Both the position numbers and the translations under genes were made by a program. From Lumbricus terrestris (lineage: Eukaryota > Annelida > Clitellata > Crassiclitellata > Lumbricidae), in contig OX457037.1 of NCBI GenBank assembly GCA_949752735.1, forward strand, positions 41,015,496-41,079,495: DNA of 64,000 bases. The letters are read 5' to 3'. The notes below the pieces were generated by a model that did no database searches, was not told the origin of the DNA, and worked only from the letters and a program-made list of their open reading frames with translations. Below are positions 27,201 to 34,582 of the stretch, piece by piece; the first letter of the stretch is position 1; every line of letters starts with the position of its first letter.

Positions 27201-29958
27201 AAAAGTCATCTCATTGATATTGTTTGCGAGTCATTTGATGCTTGTCTCAAACAGTTTGGATGGTGATTTTATTGATGTTGACCTTGAAGTTATAGGAAAT
27301 GCTCCAATTTGTTTTGTTCAAGAACATTTGTGACCACAGATGTAGGGCAATAGTGATGGTAAACTTTAACTTACATTTTCTCAAAAGTAGGTCATGAAGA
27401 AATCTATGTCTTTAAACACTTTTGTTACTTTACTAAATATTATTTATTATCATCATTTCCTATTAAGCATATGTTGCTGTAATTTTTAGGACAAGCTTAC
27501 AATGATTGTACTGATTGTAGAAGTATTTTCTTGATTTGCAATGTAGCTGTAACTCTTTGGACAGCAGCGTCATCACGTAATCTTCAGAGTTTCAGTGTAT
27601 GATATACCAATTGTTAAATCATTGCTCTGGCTTCTAGTCAAGCGTAGATCTGGCTGCAAAACTTAATTGATTTGTTTATGAGATTTTTCTGTGGCTAAAT
27701 TCAGAAGTGAAAGCCTTATTGCTACTCTAACCCATTATCATAATTGCTTTGCCTTGACTGTTTTGAGAATTACTAACTCAGTATGTACTGAATGCATTTG
27801 TCTGTTCTTCAATTGCATGGCAGTGTTTAGAGTGGACTGAAATGTGGCTTGCCTATCAGTGCTGCATGGTATTGACTATCAATTGATGTGGTTGACTGGT
27901 TTTTTTTATTGTGAAACAATAAATTGTATAATATTGTATTATTTTATGCATTTTTAGGCTGCTGTTGAAAACTCTTATATTTTGTTTTTCAATATGTTGA
28001 AGGCAAGTGAAAGTGAATATGAGAAAATCCGGTCTGAACAGAAATCACTAGAGGATCAAGTGAAGCACTATCAAGATGTTCTTGCAGATACAGTTAGTCT
28101 GCATTTTATTAGATTGTTTTTATGATTTTACTATAACTTCTTTTGTTGCTAATTAATTAATTTTGTTTACTGTTCAATATACGGAGCAATCTTTACGCAA
28201 TGCGCATAATTATCAAATTGTCTCGAATACAGATCTGGGACACAATATAAATATTCGGGTGTTCTGTAGAATGTGACCTTTTATAGTAATGCGACCTCAT
28301 TATTATAATATTCATTGCTGTTATACAGCTGACAGTGGTAACACTGTAAGGAATGCCAACTATAAATATGTGACTCTAAGTAAATACATTATTGCAGCAT
28401 GTGAAATTAAAGGATTTGTTATCATCTTTTGTGGTGAAATACAGTGACTGAATTATTGTCACTTGAGAAACTAGACATTTATTTTGGACCTGATTTATTT
28501 CTATTAAGCCGGTAGCAGTCTGCTGAGAAATAAGCAAAGGATCTATTTCAACAGTTGTGCTGCATGAAAACCTGTGTGCGTGTGTGTGTTTATTTATGTT
28601 CTGTGTGAGTGAGTGATTGAGTGTGTGTATGTATTAAGACATTTCCTATGGTGCATTCCAAGTACTTTGCAAGGAATCTGCATGCTTCGCTATCTCCCCA
28701 CAGGTCTTTCACTCAAAACTGAAAACATTGCTCTTTCACAAATCCTATCCTGATTCTTCCTCTTCTCCTCACATCCCTCGCCATTTCAACTCTAAACATC
28801 ACCCACCTTAGCCGTCCATCTATCTGCCTGCCTGACTCTCCGTACTTGACCCGCTGCCTATCGATTTTGTTTTGATTGAGCGCCTGTGAATAAGCTGGTT
28901 CCCGCGACTTGACTTTTGTGGGCGCTGTAGAAGTCTTGAGATTACGATTACGGATGCTTGACTTTCACTGATAAAAGTTCATTTTATGCCATTTGAATGT
29001 GTTTTGAGTGTGTCTTCTGAATATTCAGTTAAATGCAGCAGAATGTCTTTGTACTGAAAGACTGTTGTTCAAAGAGAACTGTTCAAGACAAAAGTGGTTA
29101 AGATGGGCTCAAATTGATGTGCTATTCTTCTGGGTTGACTGGCTTGACAATAAATAATTACAAATTCATTTGATGCTATATAGCTTTTATCTTGAAGCTT
29201 CTGATTCAGTATTAAAAGGTCTGTATGTTATCAAACCACGGAGTTGTCATGCTCTTTAATTATCTTTTTTTTTGGTTTTTGCTTGCAGGCAGGAATGCTG
29301 AGCAAGCTGCAGCTGAGTGTAGAGAAAGAGGAAAGCAAGTGGCTCCAGAAAGTTGCTGATGCTGAAGAGAAAACGGAAATAGAGAAAAAGAGGTGGCTCC
29401 AAAAAGTTGCTGAAGCTGAAGAGAAAACGGCCGAGGTAAGTTAGGTTTTTGTTCTGTGAGTAAATTATTATGTAAATTGATAATGAAGTCACACCGATGC
29501 AGGTCAGTCATCTGTTCAGGCATGAATTCTTGATGTCAAATTTTGAGAATTTTATCTAAAGTTGCAGATGCATGAGAGACATAATCTTGCTGGTGGTCAA
29601 TTTTTAGCAATTTGTGAACATGTACTGTGACATTATGGAAGAAGAGAGAATATTGCCAAAGTAAATTTTCTTCGATTACTCTAAAGTTGCAAGCAGTAAG
29701 CTACTCAATGAAGTTGCCAAGGCAAAGGGATCTTAGATTAATTATCTGCAGATACTGAATGCTGTTTCTAATTTTTTTGTGGTAGTGATTTTATTAGGCG
29801 TAAGTAAAAGCAGTTTTGGTCTTCTAAATATTTGTGAATAGGTTTCCATTTATGTTCCTGCAAAATAAAAATAAACTCATTTATGATGCTGTTTTTAGGC
29901 TGTTCAAAAGGTGAATCGACTGCATGATGAATTGGAAGCATTAAGGAAATCATCCTAG
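8143..29958 (+). CDS. KTN1/RRBP1: Kinectin / ribosome-binding protein 1 (p180) family protein, full gene span, 21 coding exons
   Basis: An ER membrane protein with a short lumenal N-terminus, one transmembrane anchor (residues about 4-26), a lysine-rich repeat segment and a long C-terminal coiled coil. In vertebrates kinectin binds kinesin and p180 binds ribosomes and microtubules. The chosen ATG places the anchor at the very N-terminus, followed by MREQSYDKVLEQKKQEL, the family's post-anchor motif. Diagnostic coiled-coil blocks are RRRNWKVMEALSEME (vertebrate REKNWEAMEAL) and LSKLQLSVEKEESKW (kinectin LQKLQRSVEQEENKW). Joined exons give 3,522 nt, 1,173 codons plus stop, with every intron phase closing. 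It is shorter at the C-terminus than vertebrate kinectin. Vertebrates have two paralogues; this looks like the single pre-duplication gene, so the symbol names the family. Oddities are a duplicated three-exon block and internal repeats in exons 1 and 20. Confidence 0.85.
8416..8577 (+). repeat. 42-bp coding tandem repeat
   Basis: About four units of 42 bp inside exon 1, nearly identical at DNA level, encoding VKEKSPDHKQKLTD. Vertebrate p180 has a 10-residue basic repeat array in the equivalent place that binds ribosomes; sequence and unit length differ here. Confidence 0.95.
10608..10726 (+). CDS. KTN1/RRBP1: Kinectin/p180 coding exon 2
   Basis: Residues 332-371, phase 1 to 0. It encodes VTVKMLESGEIEEQECRTLL, matching the conserved kinectin block before the coiled coil (a segment with acidic turns followed by a leucine-rich helix). 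Acceptor TATCAG, donor AAG/GTCATT. Confidence 0.8.
11030..11102 (+). CDS. KTN1/RRBP1: Kinectin/p180 coding exon 3
   Basis: Residues 372-395, phase 0 to 1, encoding DCAAETLKKTIRDLEMSLQK; start of the continuous coiled coil. Confidence 0.75.
12094..12212 (+). CDS. KTN1/RRBP1: Kinectin/p180 coding exon 4
   Basis: Residues 396-435, phase 1 to 0. KLTAASSEAQVKQLRDQLAL parallels vertebrate KLLAAVKEDAAATKDRCKQL. Acceptor GCTACAG, donor CAG/GTCATA. Confidence 0.82.
12574..12746 (+). CDS. KTN1/RRBP1: Kinectin/p180 coding exon 5
   Basis: Residues 436-492, phase 0 to 2. Heptad-rich coiled coil (RLQLQTRLEAVQAEVAEQ, then ALMEENGKL). The donor GG/GTTAGA was chosen because only phase 2 joins the next exon in frame. 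Confidence 0.8.
13266..13407 (+). CDS. KTN1/RRBP1: Kinectin/p180 coding exon 6
   Basis: Residues 493-540, phase 2 to 0. It has an acidic Thr/Asp stretch (DDTNDTIDTIDASLED) from a small GATACTATT-type repeat, then a coiled coil ending in VAKQ. Confidence 0.72.
13706..14137. mobile_element. Tc1/mariner-type MITE with TA target site
   Basis: Terminal inverted repeats of about 38 bp begin TGTGAGCTGCTCCAGCAAAA on the left and TGTGACCTGCTCCAGCAAAA when the right end is inverted; few mismatches over the length. TA flanks both ends, the target site of Tc1/mariner elements. No transposase. It lies in an intron of the kinectin/p180 gene. Confidence 0.65.
14721..14825 (+). CDS. KTN1/RRBP1: Kinectin/p180 coding exon 7
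   Basis: Residues 541-575, phase 0 to 0. EMEKMKEDNEILVHSLRSQI and AELNVEILEKDNK are typical kinectin coiled coil. Donor GAT/GTAAAT. Confidence 0.82.
15297..15484 (+). mobile_element. tRNA-derived SINE, 5'-degraded copy
   Basis: It has a B box in GCGGGTTCGAATCCACCTCA, then the body shared with the copies at 49687 and 51775, and the 3' hairpin GGGAGCACCTCTGAGTAG...GATGCTATGACAAGTGC. The A box is eroded. It lies in an intron of the kinectin/p180 gene. Confidence 0.75.
15542..15672 (+). CDS. KTN1/RRBP1: Kinectin/p180 coding exon 8
   Basis: Residues 576-618, phase 0 to 2. It is less helical than its neighbours (SIKRSVDEPVV, NVGAPPPSCL), a likely break in the coiled coil. Strong acceptor TTTTTGCAG and donor AT/GTAAGT. 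Confidence 0.75.
16333..16441 (+). CDS. KTN1/RRBP1: Kinectin/p180 coding exon 9
   Basis: Residues 619-655, phase 2 to 0. VEEVEHLLQKQRQKND matches the vertebrate block ending in HQRKKNND just before the REKNW motif. Donor GAC/GTGAGT. Confidence 0.85.
16939..17948. mobile_element. hAT-type DNA transposon, non-autonomous, 1,010 bp
   Basis: Perfect 18-bp terminal inverted repeats TAGGGCATAGCCGGGTGC, flanked by a perfect 8-bp duplication ATATTTAG (16931-16938 and 17949-17956). The 8-bp target site is the hAT signature. CCCGG/ACCCGG subterminal repeats occupy both ends. The interior minus frame at 17181-17522 has a weak hAT-like look but no catalytic residues. It is inserted in the intron between coding exons 9 and 10 of the kinectin/p180 gene. 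Confidence 0.9.
18110..18262 (+). CDS. KTN1/RRBP1: Kinectin/p180 coding exon 10, first RRRNW block
   Basis: Residues 656-706, phase 0 to 0. DLRRRNWKVMEALSEMENEL is the family's signature block (vertebrate DLREKNWEAMEAL). The same block recurs in coding exon 13. Donor GGG/GTTCGT is weak but the only one giving phase 0. Confidence 0.87.
18900..19003 (+). CDS. KTN1/RRBP1: Kinectin/p180 coding exon 11
   Basis: Residues 707-740, phase 0 to 2. Coiled coil DLERLRKDQEKLVNSLQHQI, then ISDLQKQIDDRDTKK. The donor AC/GTTGGT is non-ideal; it is fixed by the phase of the next exon. Confidence 0.75.
19438..19537 (+). CDS. KTN1/RRBP1: Kinectin/p180 coding exon 12
   Basis: Residues 741-774, phase 2 to 0. 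It ends in KLEDSLNRQIQKND, parallel to coding exon 9 (HLLQKQRQKND) in sequence and phase. Confidence 0.82.
19948..20094 (+). CDS. KTN1/RRBP1: Kinectin/p180 coding exon 13, second RRRNW block
   Basis: Residues 775-823, phase 0 to 0. DLRRRNWKTMEALSELERRL is a near copy of coding exon 10. The tails differ (GSEPGSSEVDHLRDQLRSL), so the duplication is not recent. Confidence 0.87.
20107..20295 (-). mobile_element. CR1/L2-like LINE 3' end fragment
   Basis: On the minus strand it reads GGGAGCGCCTCTGAACGG, then TAGAGGCACTTTATAAATG and an (ACAAT)n tail. This matches the longer 3' ends at 51119-51512 and 54690-54935. Confidence 0.75.
20806..20922 (+). CDS. KTN1/RRBP1: Kinectin/p180 coding exon 14
   Basis: Residues 824-862, phase 0 to 0. 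Coiled coil with RQAEEAEKRSSDALNQLKKV. Acceptor after a long pyrimidine tract; donor AGC/GTGAGA. Confidence 0.83.
21182..21240. repeat. GTCT/TC microsatellite
   Basis: About ten TGTC units followed by a short TC run, in an intron. Confidence 0.95.
21500..21643 (+). CDS. KTN1/RRBP1: Kinectin/p180 coding exon 15
   Basis: Residues 863-910, phase 0 to 0. A Thr-rich start, then coiled coil QLKRITQLETFISEKNGRIK and LEDELLAAQ. Confidence 0.85.
22334..22505. mobile_element. hAT-type MITE, family A, copy 1 (172 bp)
   Basis: Ends CAGGGCTTAAAGTGTGG and CCACACTTTAAGCACTG are inverted repeats with one mismatch, flanked by the perfect 8-bp duplication CTGTTCAG (22326-22333 and 22506-22513). It contains two units of an about 33-bp internal repeat with GTGTCCAGGCACTT. 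A second copy with three units is at 53916-54115. Confidence 0.92.
23541..23585 (-). mobile_element. SINE tail fragment
   Basis: TATAGCTCCCCTTAAAG followed by CTCAGAGGCACTTCTGG is the inverse of the SINE 3' hairpin. Confidence 0.45.
23865..24119 (+). CDS. KTN1/RRBP1: Kinectin/p180 coding exon 16
   Basis: Residues 911-995, phase 0 to 0, the longest internal exon. The first 40 residues are Ser/Ala-rich and non-helical (SSVASSGSAGRK); the rest returns to coiled coil (QLVLELDTKTAEVEILQSLL). The acceptor TTTTTAACAG is good; the donor CAT/GTATGA is moderate. It may be a flexible hinge. Confidence 0.75.
25687..25736 (+). mobile_element. SINE tail fragment
   Basis: GGGAGCACTTCTGAGTAG followed by GAAGGTGCGCTATATAAA is the 3' hairpin of the SINE family. 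Confidence 0.5.
25844..25966 (+). CDS. KTN1/RRBP1: Kinectin/p180 coding exon 17
   Basis: Residues 996-1036, phase 0 to 0. DLQEEKSKTVESVHHMRQAL and KEKDAAINSLQSQL are coiled coil. Donor GAA/GTCAGT. Confidence 0.87.
26477..26593 (+). CDS. KTN1/RRBP1: Kinectin/p180 coding exon 18
   Basis: Residues 1037-1075, phase 0 to 0. EVLLKKDSEIDALKSEVSRC continues the coiled coil. Acceptor TTTTCTGCAG, donor AAG/GTGCTT. Confidence 0.83.
26858..26915 (+). mobile_element. SINE tail fragment
   Basis: GGGAGCACCTTTGAGTAG followed by TTGAAGAAGAGGTGCTATTT matches the SINE 3' hairpin. Confidence 0.5.
28003..28092 (+). CDS. KTN1/RRBP1: Kinectin/p180 coding exon 19
   Basis: Residues 1076-1105, phase 0 to 0. EYEKIRSEQKSLEDQVKHYQ then DVLADT parallels vertebrate kinectin LECEKYKSVLAETE. 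An upstream in-frame acceptor would start the exon at 27958 and add 15 mostly hydrophobic residues (AAVENSYILFFNMLK), which would break the coiled coil, so the shorter form is preferred. Confidence 0.8.
28655..28960 (+). mobile_element. Putative LINE 3' fragment
   Basis: An unusually GC- and C-rich block in an AT-rich intron. It contains TTTCACTCAAAACTGAAAAC, readable as the FHSKLKT..LF motif at the C-terminus of CR1/L2-like reverse transcriptases, and ends in GATTACGATTACGG. Stops interrupt the frame. Confidence 0.4.
29289..29435 (+). CDS. KTN1/RRBP1: Kinectin/p180 coding exon 20
   Basis: Residues 1106-1154, phase 0 to 0. AGMLSKLQLSVEKEESKWLQ aligns with kinectin EGILQKLQRSVEQEENKWK and is one of the best family matches. 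The exon contains an internal 54-bp duplication giving WLQKVADAEEKTE twice. Confidence 0.9.
29899..29958 (+). CDS. KTN1/RRBP1: Kinectin/p180 coding exon 21, last
   Basis: Residues 1155-1173 and a TAG stop; VNRLHDELEALRKSS. The stop overlaps a GTATGT sequence that could act as a donor. A canonical AATAAA follows 63 bases later, so ending here is favoured. Confidence 0.75.
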   Translation, partial: AVQKVNRLHDELEALRKSS

Positions 29959-30020
29959 TATGTGAATATTTTATTGAGAATATACTTTAATTTACATGTA
30001 TAGAGTGTGACGCTTTCAGA

Positions 30021-30026
30021 AATAAA
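30021..30026 (+). terminator. Polyadenylation signal of the kinectin/p180 gene
   Basis: AATAAA at a short distance after the stop. It would give a 3' UTR of roughly 90 bases; longer UTRs using later signals are possible. Confidence 0.5.
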
Positions 30027-30793
30027 ATTAATGTCCTGTCCCTAATACAACAAAATCGGTGCTATTTAAAACGGTGAGCTTTTTGAGAACATTTGACATA
30101 GGTCTATCTGCAAGTTGAGTGCATTTGGAACGACAAATGGAGGTGATTCATGTCTTGAAGCAGATAACACAGTGATTTTTATCTGACTGGTTGTAAATTG
30201 AAGCAAGAAAATTGGACAATGAAACAGTGAGTTTGTGTTGTCATTTTACTGATTTTTGACGTGTAAAGGATTATAGACCGTATCTGTGCAAGAATTTAAT
30301 GTGGTTTAGCTCTAGATATTGGTATTGCTTCAGTATTTAATTAAATCTATTACTTTCTTATTCGATTATTTCTAGAACTCTATTATTCTGATTTCCAATG
30401 ATTACAGCAATCAAATTATAAAGTTCATACCTCGGCTTCAGTTGAAATATGCAGGAAATGCGGGTATTTAGATTCCTTTTTGACCCTGTTGAAAATAATG
30501 TACTGACAGGTTGATGCGAATCTATTGAGAAACCAGTGTAAGCTGCTGCACATTATGTGCTTGTTCCTAGAAGTTGATGTCTTTGTTTTAGATTACTATG
30601 CTGATATTTGGGAGTCCTCTTAGCACGAAGCACTTGATAGAATGAATGTGAATGGAGTTAATCATGAATTGAAAACTGCCGTCGATGTTTCATCGCGTTT
30701 GCAATTGACATTCTGCATTTAATCGACTGGGAACTTCTCCTGAGACTTTTACATCTACTAAAGTTCTTTGATGTTCTGCTGCTTTGAACGTGA

Positions 30794-30864
30794 TCATTCT
30801 TGTGCATAATATATTAATCATTCTTGTGCATAATATATTAATCACTCTTGTGCATAATATATTA
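30794..30864. repeat. 24-bp tandem triplicate
   Basis: Three almost identical copies of ATCATTCTTGTGCATAATAT plus ATTA. Confidence 0.95.
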
Positions 30865-31788
30865 ACTTGATTAGCATTTCTAAAAAGCTAGTTCTAAACC
30901 ATCATTACTGTACGTTTACCGCAAAGACGGCATAGAGTGTATGAAACTGGATGAGAAACGAGCTCTTCAAGTGCAGAAACACGAATTCTTGGCAAATCTA
31001 GCCATCTGCAGTTCTATAGTCTCTTCTGAGAATTAGATTAACTGTCTAGAAAGTGCATTTCATCGTTGGAATTGAAATACTAGTTAAGTTTAGAACTTGT
31101 GAAGGAACAAACAGCATAAGATATAACCATCAAAGGTGAATGAACATTGACAACAGATAGCAAAGCACGTACAAGAAAAATCGTTCGTAGTTTGAAGAAG
31201 TATATTGTGCAAGTCAATAAGAAATTGGCTTAAGATGAGTACTGAAATTGTTGAATTGTGTAATTGTAATTTTCTCAATAATTGATGGATTTAATTGATC
31301 ATTTGTTCTTGTATAACTAGTAGTAGTACAAGCTGTGGTGCTGGTGATAGTTTTAGAAGTAGCATTTTAAATGATAACCATTTAACAAGAAACTGAGTTG
31401 TAAACATCACTTGCCATTATTGTTGTACGTTGACGAACAATAGGTTGACGAACAATTAGTTTGGTGTGCGCTGAGCACCAGGTAATAGAACTAGAGAGAA
31501 GCTGTGGCTTTTCTGTGCAGTCACCACGTAATGCTGATAGTAGACAAATAATTTCAGCGCTATCATGAAGTTTCTGTGGACGAAGATGTTGTGATAAACT
31601 GACTTGGCTGATCGTCTCAATAATCATGTGGTATGTGCAATTACAGTGTTGACAAATGACATTTTACTTGTCGTGCTTTTAAATACGTGGTGCTTGTAAC
31701 ATATTTAGCTGCATTTCTCTAATTCTAAATGTGCATGCTGTATATAACAACCTTATGGCCTCAACTCTGGTTCAGTTGACTCATGGGG

Positions 31789-32083
31789 CGAGTTCCTATA
31801 CCATGGACGCCCGCAGACATCTTTGCAGGAGGGGGCAAACACAATAATTTTTTTAGCAGGCGCTTCAAAATGCAAAGCAGAAAATTAAAAACACGGGTAT
31901 TTTTCACATAGGTTTCTAAATATGCAATTATGCATGTCTCGGTTTTACTTTGTGTATCATTAGTAACATTGGCACCTTAGTGCAAAGAAAATTGTTGAAA
32001 ACCAGCAAGTAGTAGTTAAAAAATAGGAAAATCAATTTTCTGGGGTTAAGTGTCCCTTTTTCCCCATGTGCGGGTACCTATGG
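31789..32083. mobile_element. Dispersed MITE-like repeat, copy 1
   Basis: Ends CCATGGACGCCCGCAGACAT and, inverted, CCATAGGTACCCGCACATGG are imperfect inverted repeats. The interior shares ATGCAAAGCAGAAAATTAAA and GGGTATTTTT with copy 2 at 33721-33972. No clear target-site duplication. Confidence 0.6.
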
Positions 32084-33330
32084 TGACTGGCTACATGCCA
32101 TTTAAGTTGTCTGTACACACCGTAATAGCCTCAGATTTAAATCTCTGAAATAAGCAAGAACATGTAATGAAATGCGGTTCACATACTTTTAACATAGAGG
32201 TTATTGAGATGCTCTGCCTATGTTCTAACCTAATCCAATGTGGCGAGAGCCTTGAAAAACTTGTAGGAAGTGTTGCGTGTATCACATGGCACTCAGTCTG
32301 ATGAAAAAAAGGTGTACATGTCCTGTTTTCATAATCTTGATAACATTAGTATTTGCTTTGCCTTTTACCTGCCATTATTTTACAATTTCTATTTTACCTG
32401 CTATGATTTTGCAATTGAAGTCATTATCTGAAAAGCATTGTTTAAAATTTGACACAATGTGGAAGGTAAGATTCTATGTTCGTAAAGGTCTGTATTAACT
32501 TCCTTCTACGGTCTCTTGTTTGTGAATTCGTTTTTCTATTTAAAGTAGATGTAGGAATATGTCTATGAAAATATTTAAAGCTGTGTAATTATTTCTGATA
32601 GGTGTATTATCTGTTATTTGCAAAATAAGTTCCACTCTTCAGGACTAATTTGCCTAGCTGCCTGTGACTTGTTTTACCTCTAAGTCTTGAGATCATGAAA
32701 ACCAATTATGTTCACAAAATTACTTCTACTTTCCAAAATTGTGTATTGTTATGCTTGATTGATTATTTACCTGTGAAATAAAATATTTGGTTCATACTGT
32801 GTGACTATTAGTTGTTATTAAGCAGATTGAACTGTGCAATTTTGTGTGAATTAATGCTTTAGGTATCGGTCATACATTCAAAGATTTGTTCATTTTAATT
32901 ATTTCTTTGAAATTATTTACGTTCGGGACCACATGCGCAGTTTATTGAAGAAATGATTTTGGTTGTATACTTCTTTTTGATTGTGTTAAATATTGTTTTG
33001 TTTTTATTATGTGTACCAGTAGTTGTTGGGTAGCATTCGTATTGAATGTGGTTAATGTCATGTTGTTTGTAGATTTTTATGAAGTTTCTGCTTCAAGATC
33101 ATTGTAGTAGGTTATGTAGCCTTTATACCAACATTAAACCAGAAGATATGGCTAACTCCAAAATTATGGAAATCGCTTTGCTATGGACTCTTTCTGACAG
33201 ATGGATTCTTTGGTGTTCTTTGTTGTTTCCAGTGAATTATACAAATAATGTCTTTATGTATGTCATGTGCTTTTTTATTATCTAGTGTTTTGCTAATCAG
33301 GCTTCAGGAAGAAATATAATTATGGATAGA

Positions 33331-33353
33331 TAATAATAATAATAATAATAATA
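33331..33353. repeat. ATA microsatellite
   Basis: About seven AAT units. Confidence 0.95.
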
Positions 33354-33720
33354 CTGACTTCTATAGTGCCTCTGTATGATGTACAAAAGATCAACTAACT
33401 GAACCAGAAATCAGTTTTGACAAGGTCTTTGTTCTCGGTTTGATAACATGGCAAAGGGAGATGCAATTTAAGTCTCAACTAAATAATAATAATCGCAATG
33501 TTTATGGCACCCCAACGTAACAGATATGTCATTACAAGGGTGCCTAATAGCGCAGCTATTCCACAGAGGTGACATTTAAATCTATATGATGTTGCAGTGG
33601 TAGGGATGAATGTCGGCCTAGTTAACAGCCCTGATGATTTGAATGGCAACATGAAGCATCCTGACGGCCATTGTCATTGAACCAACAGCTGGTCACCGCT
33701 TGAGTCAGTTATGTCGTTTA

Positions 33721-33972
33721 ACCATTGGCGCCCACACATTTTTACAGGAGGGACAAAACACAATGGTCATGGTTAAATTTTCTTAGCAAGAGCTTGACAA
33801 ATGCAAAGCAGGAAATTAAAAACATGGGTATTTTTGCCGCAGAGGTTTTGAGATGTAAATTGTTGTGCTTTAGTACGAAGAAATTTTAAAACTAGAAAAT
33901 TGGTAGTTAAAACGTGAATGTCAATTTTCCAGTGGGAGAAAGCCCCATCTTGCCTCTATGTGTGGGCTCCCA
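33721..33972. mobile_element. Dispersed MITE-like repeat, copy 2
   Basis: Ends CCATTGGCGCCCACACATTT and, inverted, TCATGGGAGCCCACACATAG. Same order and orientation as copy 1; shares ATGCAAAGCAGGAAATTAAA. Confidence 0.6.
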
Positions 33973-34468
33973 TGAGCTCAACAAACTGTTTGAAGTGTTG
34001 CCATCTAATTACTAGAAAACCTTTACACCGAAGCATTCCTCCTGTCGTATTTGTAGCTATTACTAGCTAAGACACTTGTGTAATTTGTTTGATATTAAAT
34101 GTGCATTTTCAAATGACAACATTACAAATTAAGAACCCAACATTTCAGTATGTACATACTAGGAGATGTTAAGCACAAACAAACAAAAAACAGGTTTTCA
34201 TTCAGTCATTCTGTGCAGTGTAGTCTATTCTATTAGAGTGGTCCTAGAATATAAACTATTCTTTACAGTGTTGATTCTTTGGATGGCAATAGAACAGTGA
34301 AACAACATGATAGATAACTTAAGCCTAAATTGAGTAGTAGGAGTAAGCTCTACTTAGGATTGTATTCAATAGACCTATCAGATTAATAGATGTCTAGATT
34401 AAATAGATTATAAATATATTATACATGCTTCACATTGAATATTACTAACAAACTCGTCACACATAACA

Positions 34469-34582
34469 TTACAAATGGAAATCGCTGGGAAAGAAAACAC
34501 CGTGAACCCTCGACATTTGGTAGACGGACTTTGGCATTGGGTATTGAATCGTCTTCTCGTAGGCGCCCGGTCCAGGCGTCTT
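34469..34582 (-). CDS. STPG4: STPG4 exon 7, last
   Basis: Phase 0 entry; encodes KTPGPGAYEKTIQYP...HGVFFPSDFHL and a TAA stop. The PGPGAY core and the FF near the C-terminus match the vertebrate protein. Confidence 0.88.
   Translation of the reverse strand, partial: KTPGPGAYEKTIQYPMPKSVYQMSRVHGVFFPSDFHL

Larger units (their letters stand above)
30046..34468. other. Convergent intergenic region, no gene recognised
   Basis: Between the 3' ends of the kinectin/p180 gene and STPG4. It holds a 24-bp triplicate (30794-30864), two copies of a repeat (31789-32083 and 33721-33972) and an ATA microsatellite at 33331-33353. No splice-bounded frame continues the kinectin coiled coil convincingly. Confidence 0.6.

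Noticed and set aside
30940..31050. Possible further kinectin exon (MKLDEKRALQVQKHEFL frame)
   Set aside because: Coiled-coil-like by eye but without an acceptor in the right phase and with a stop soon after; probably chance.
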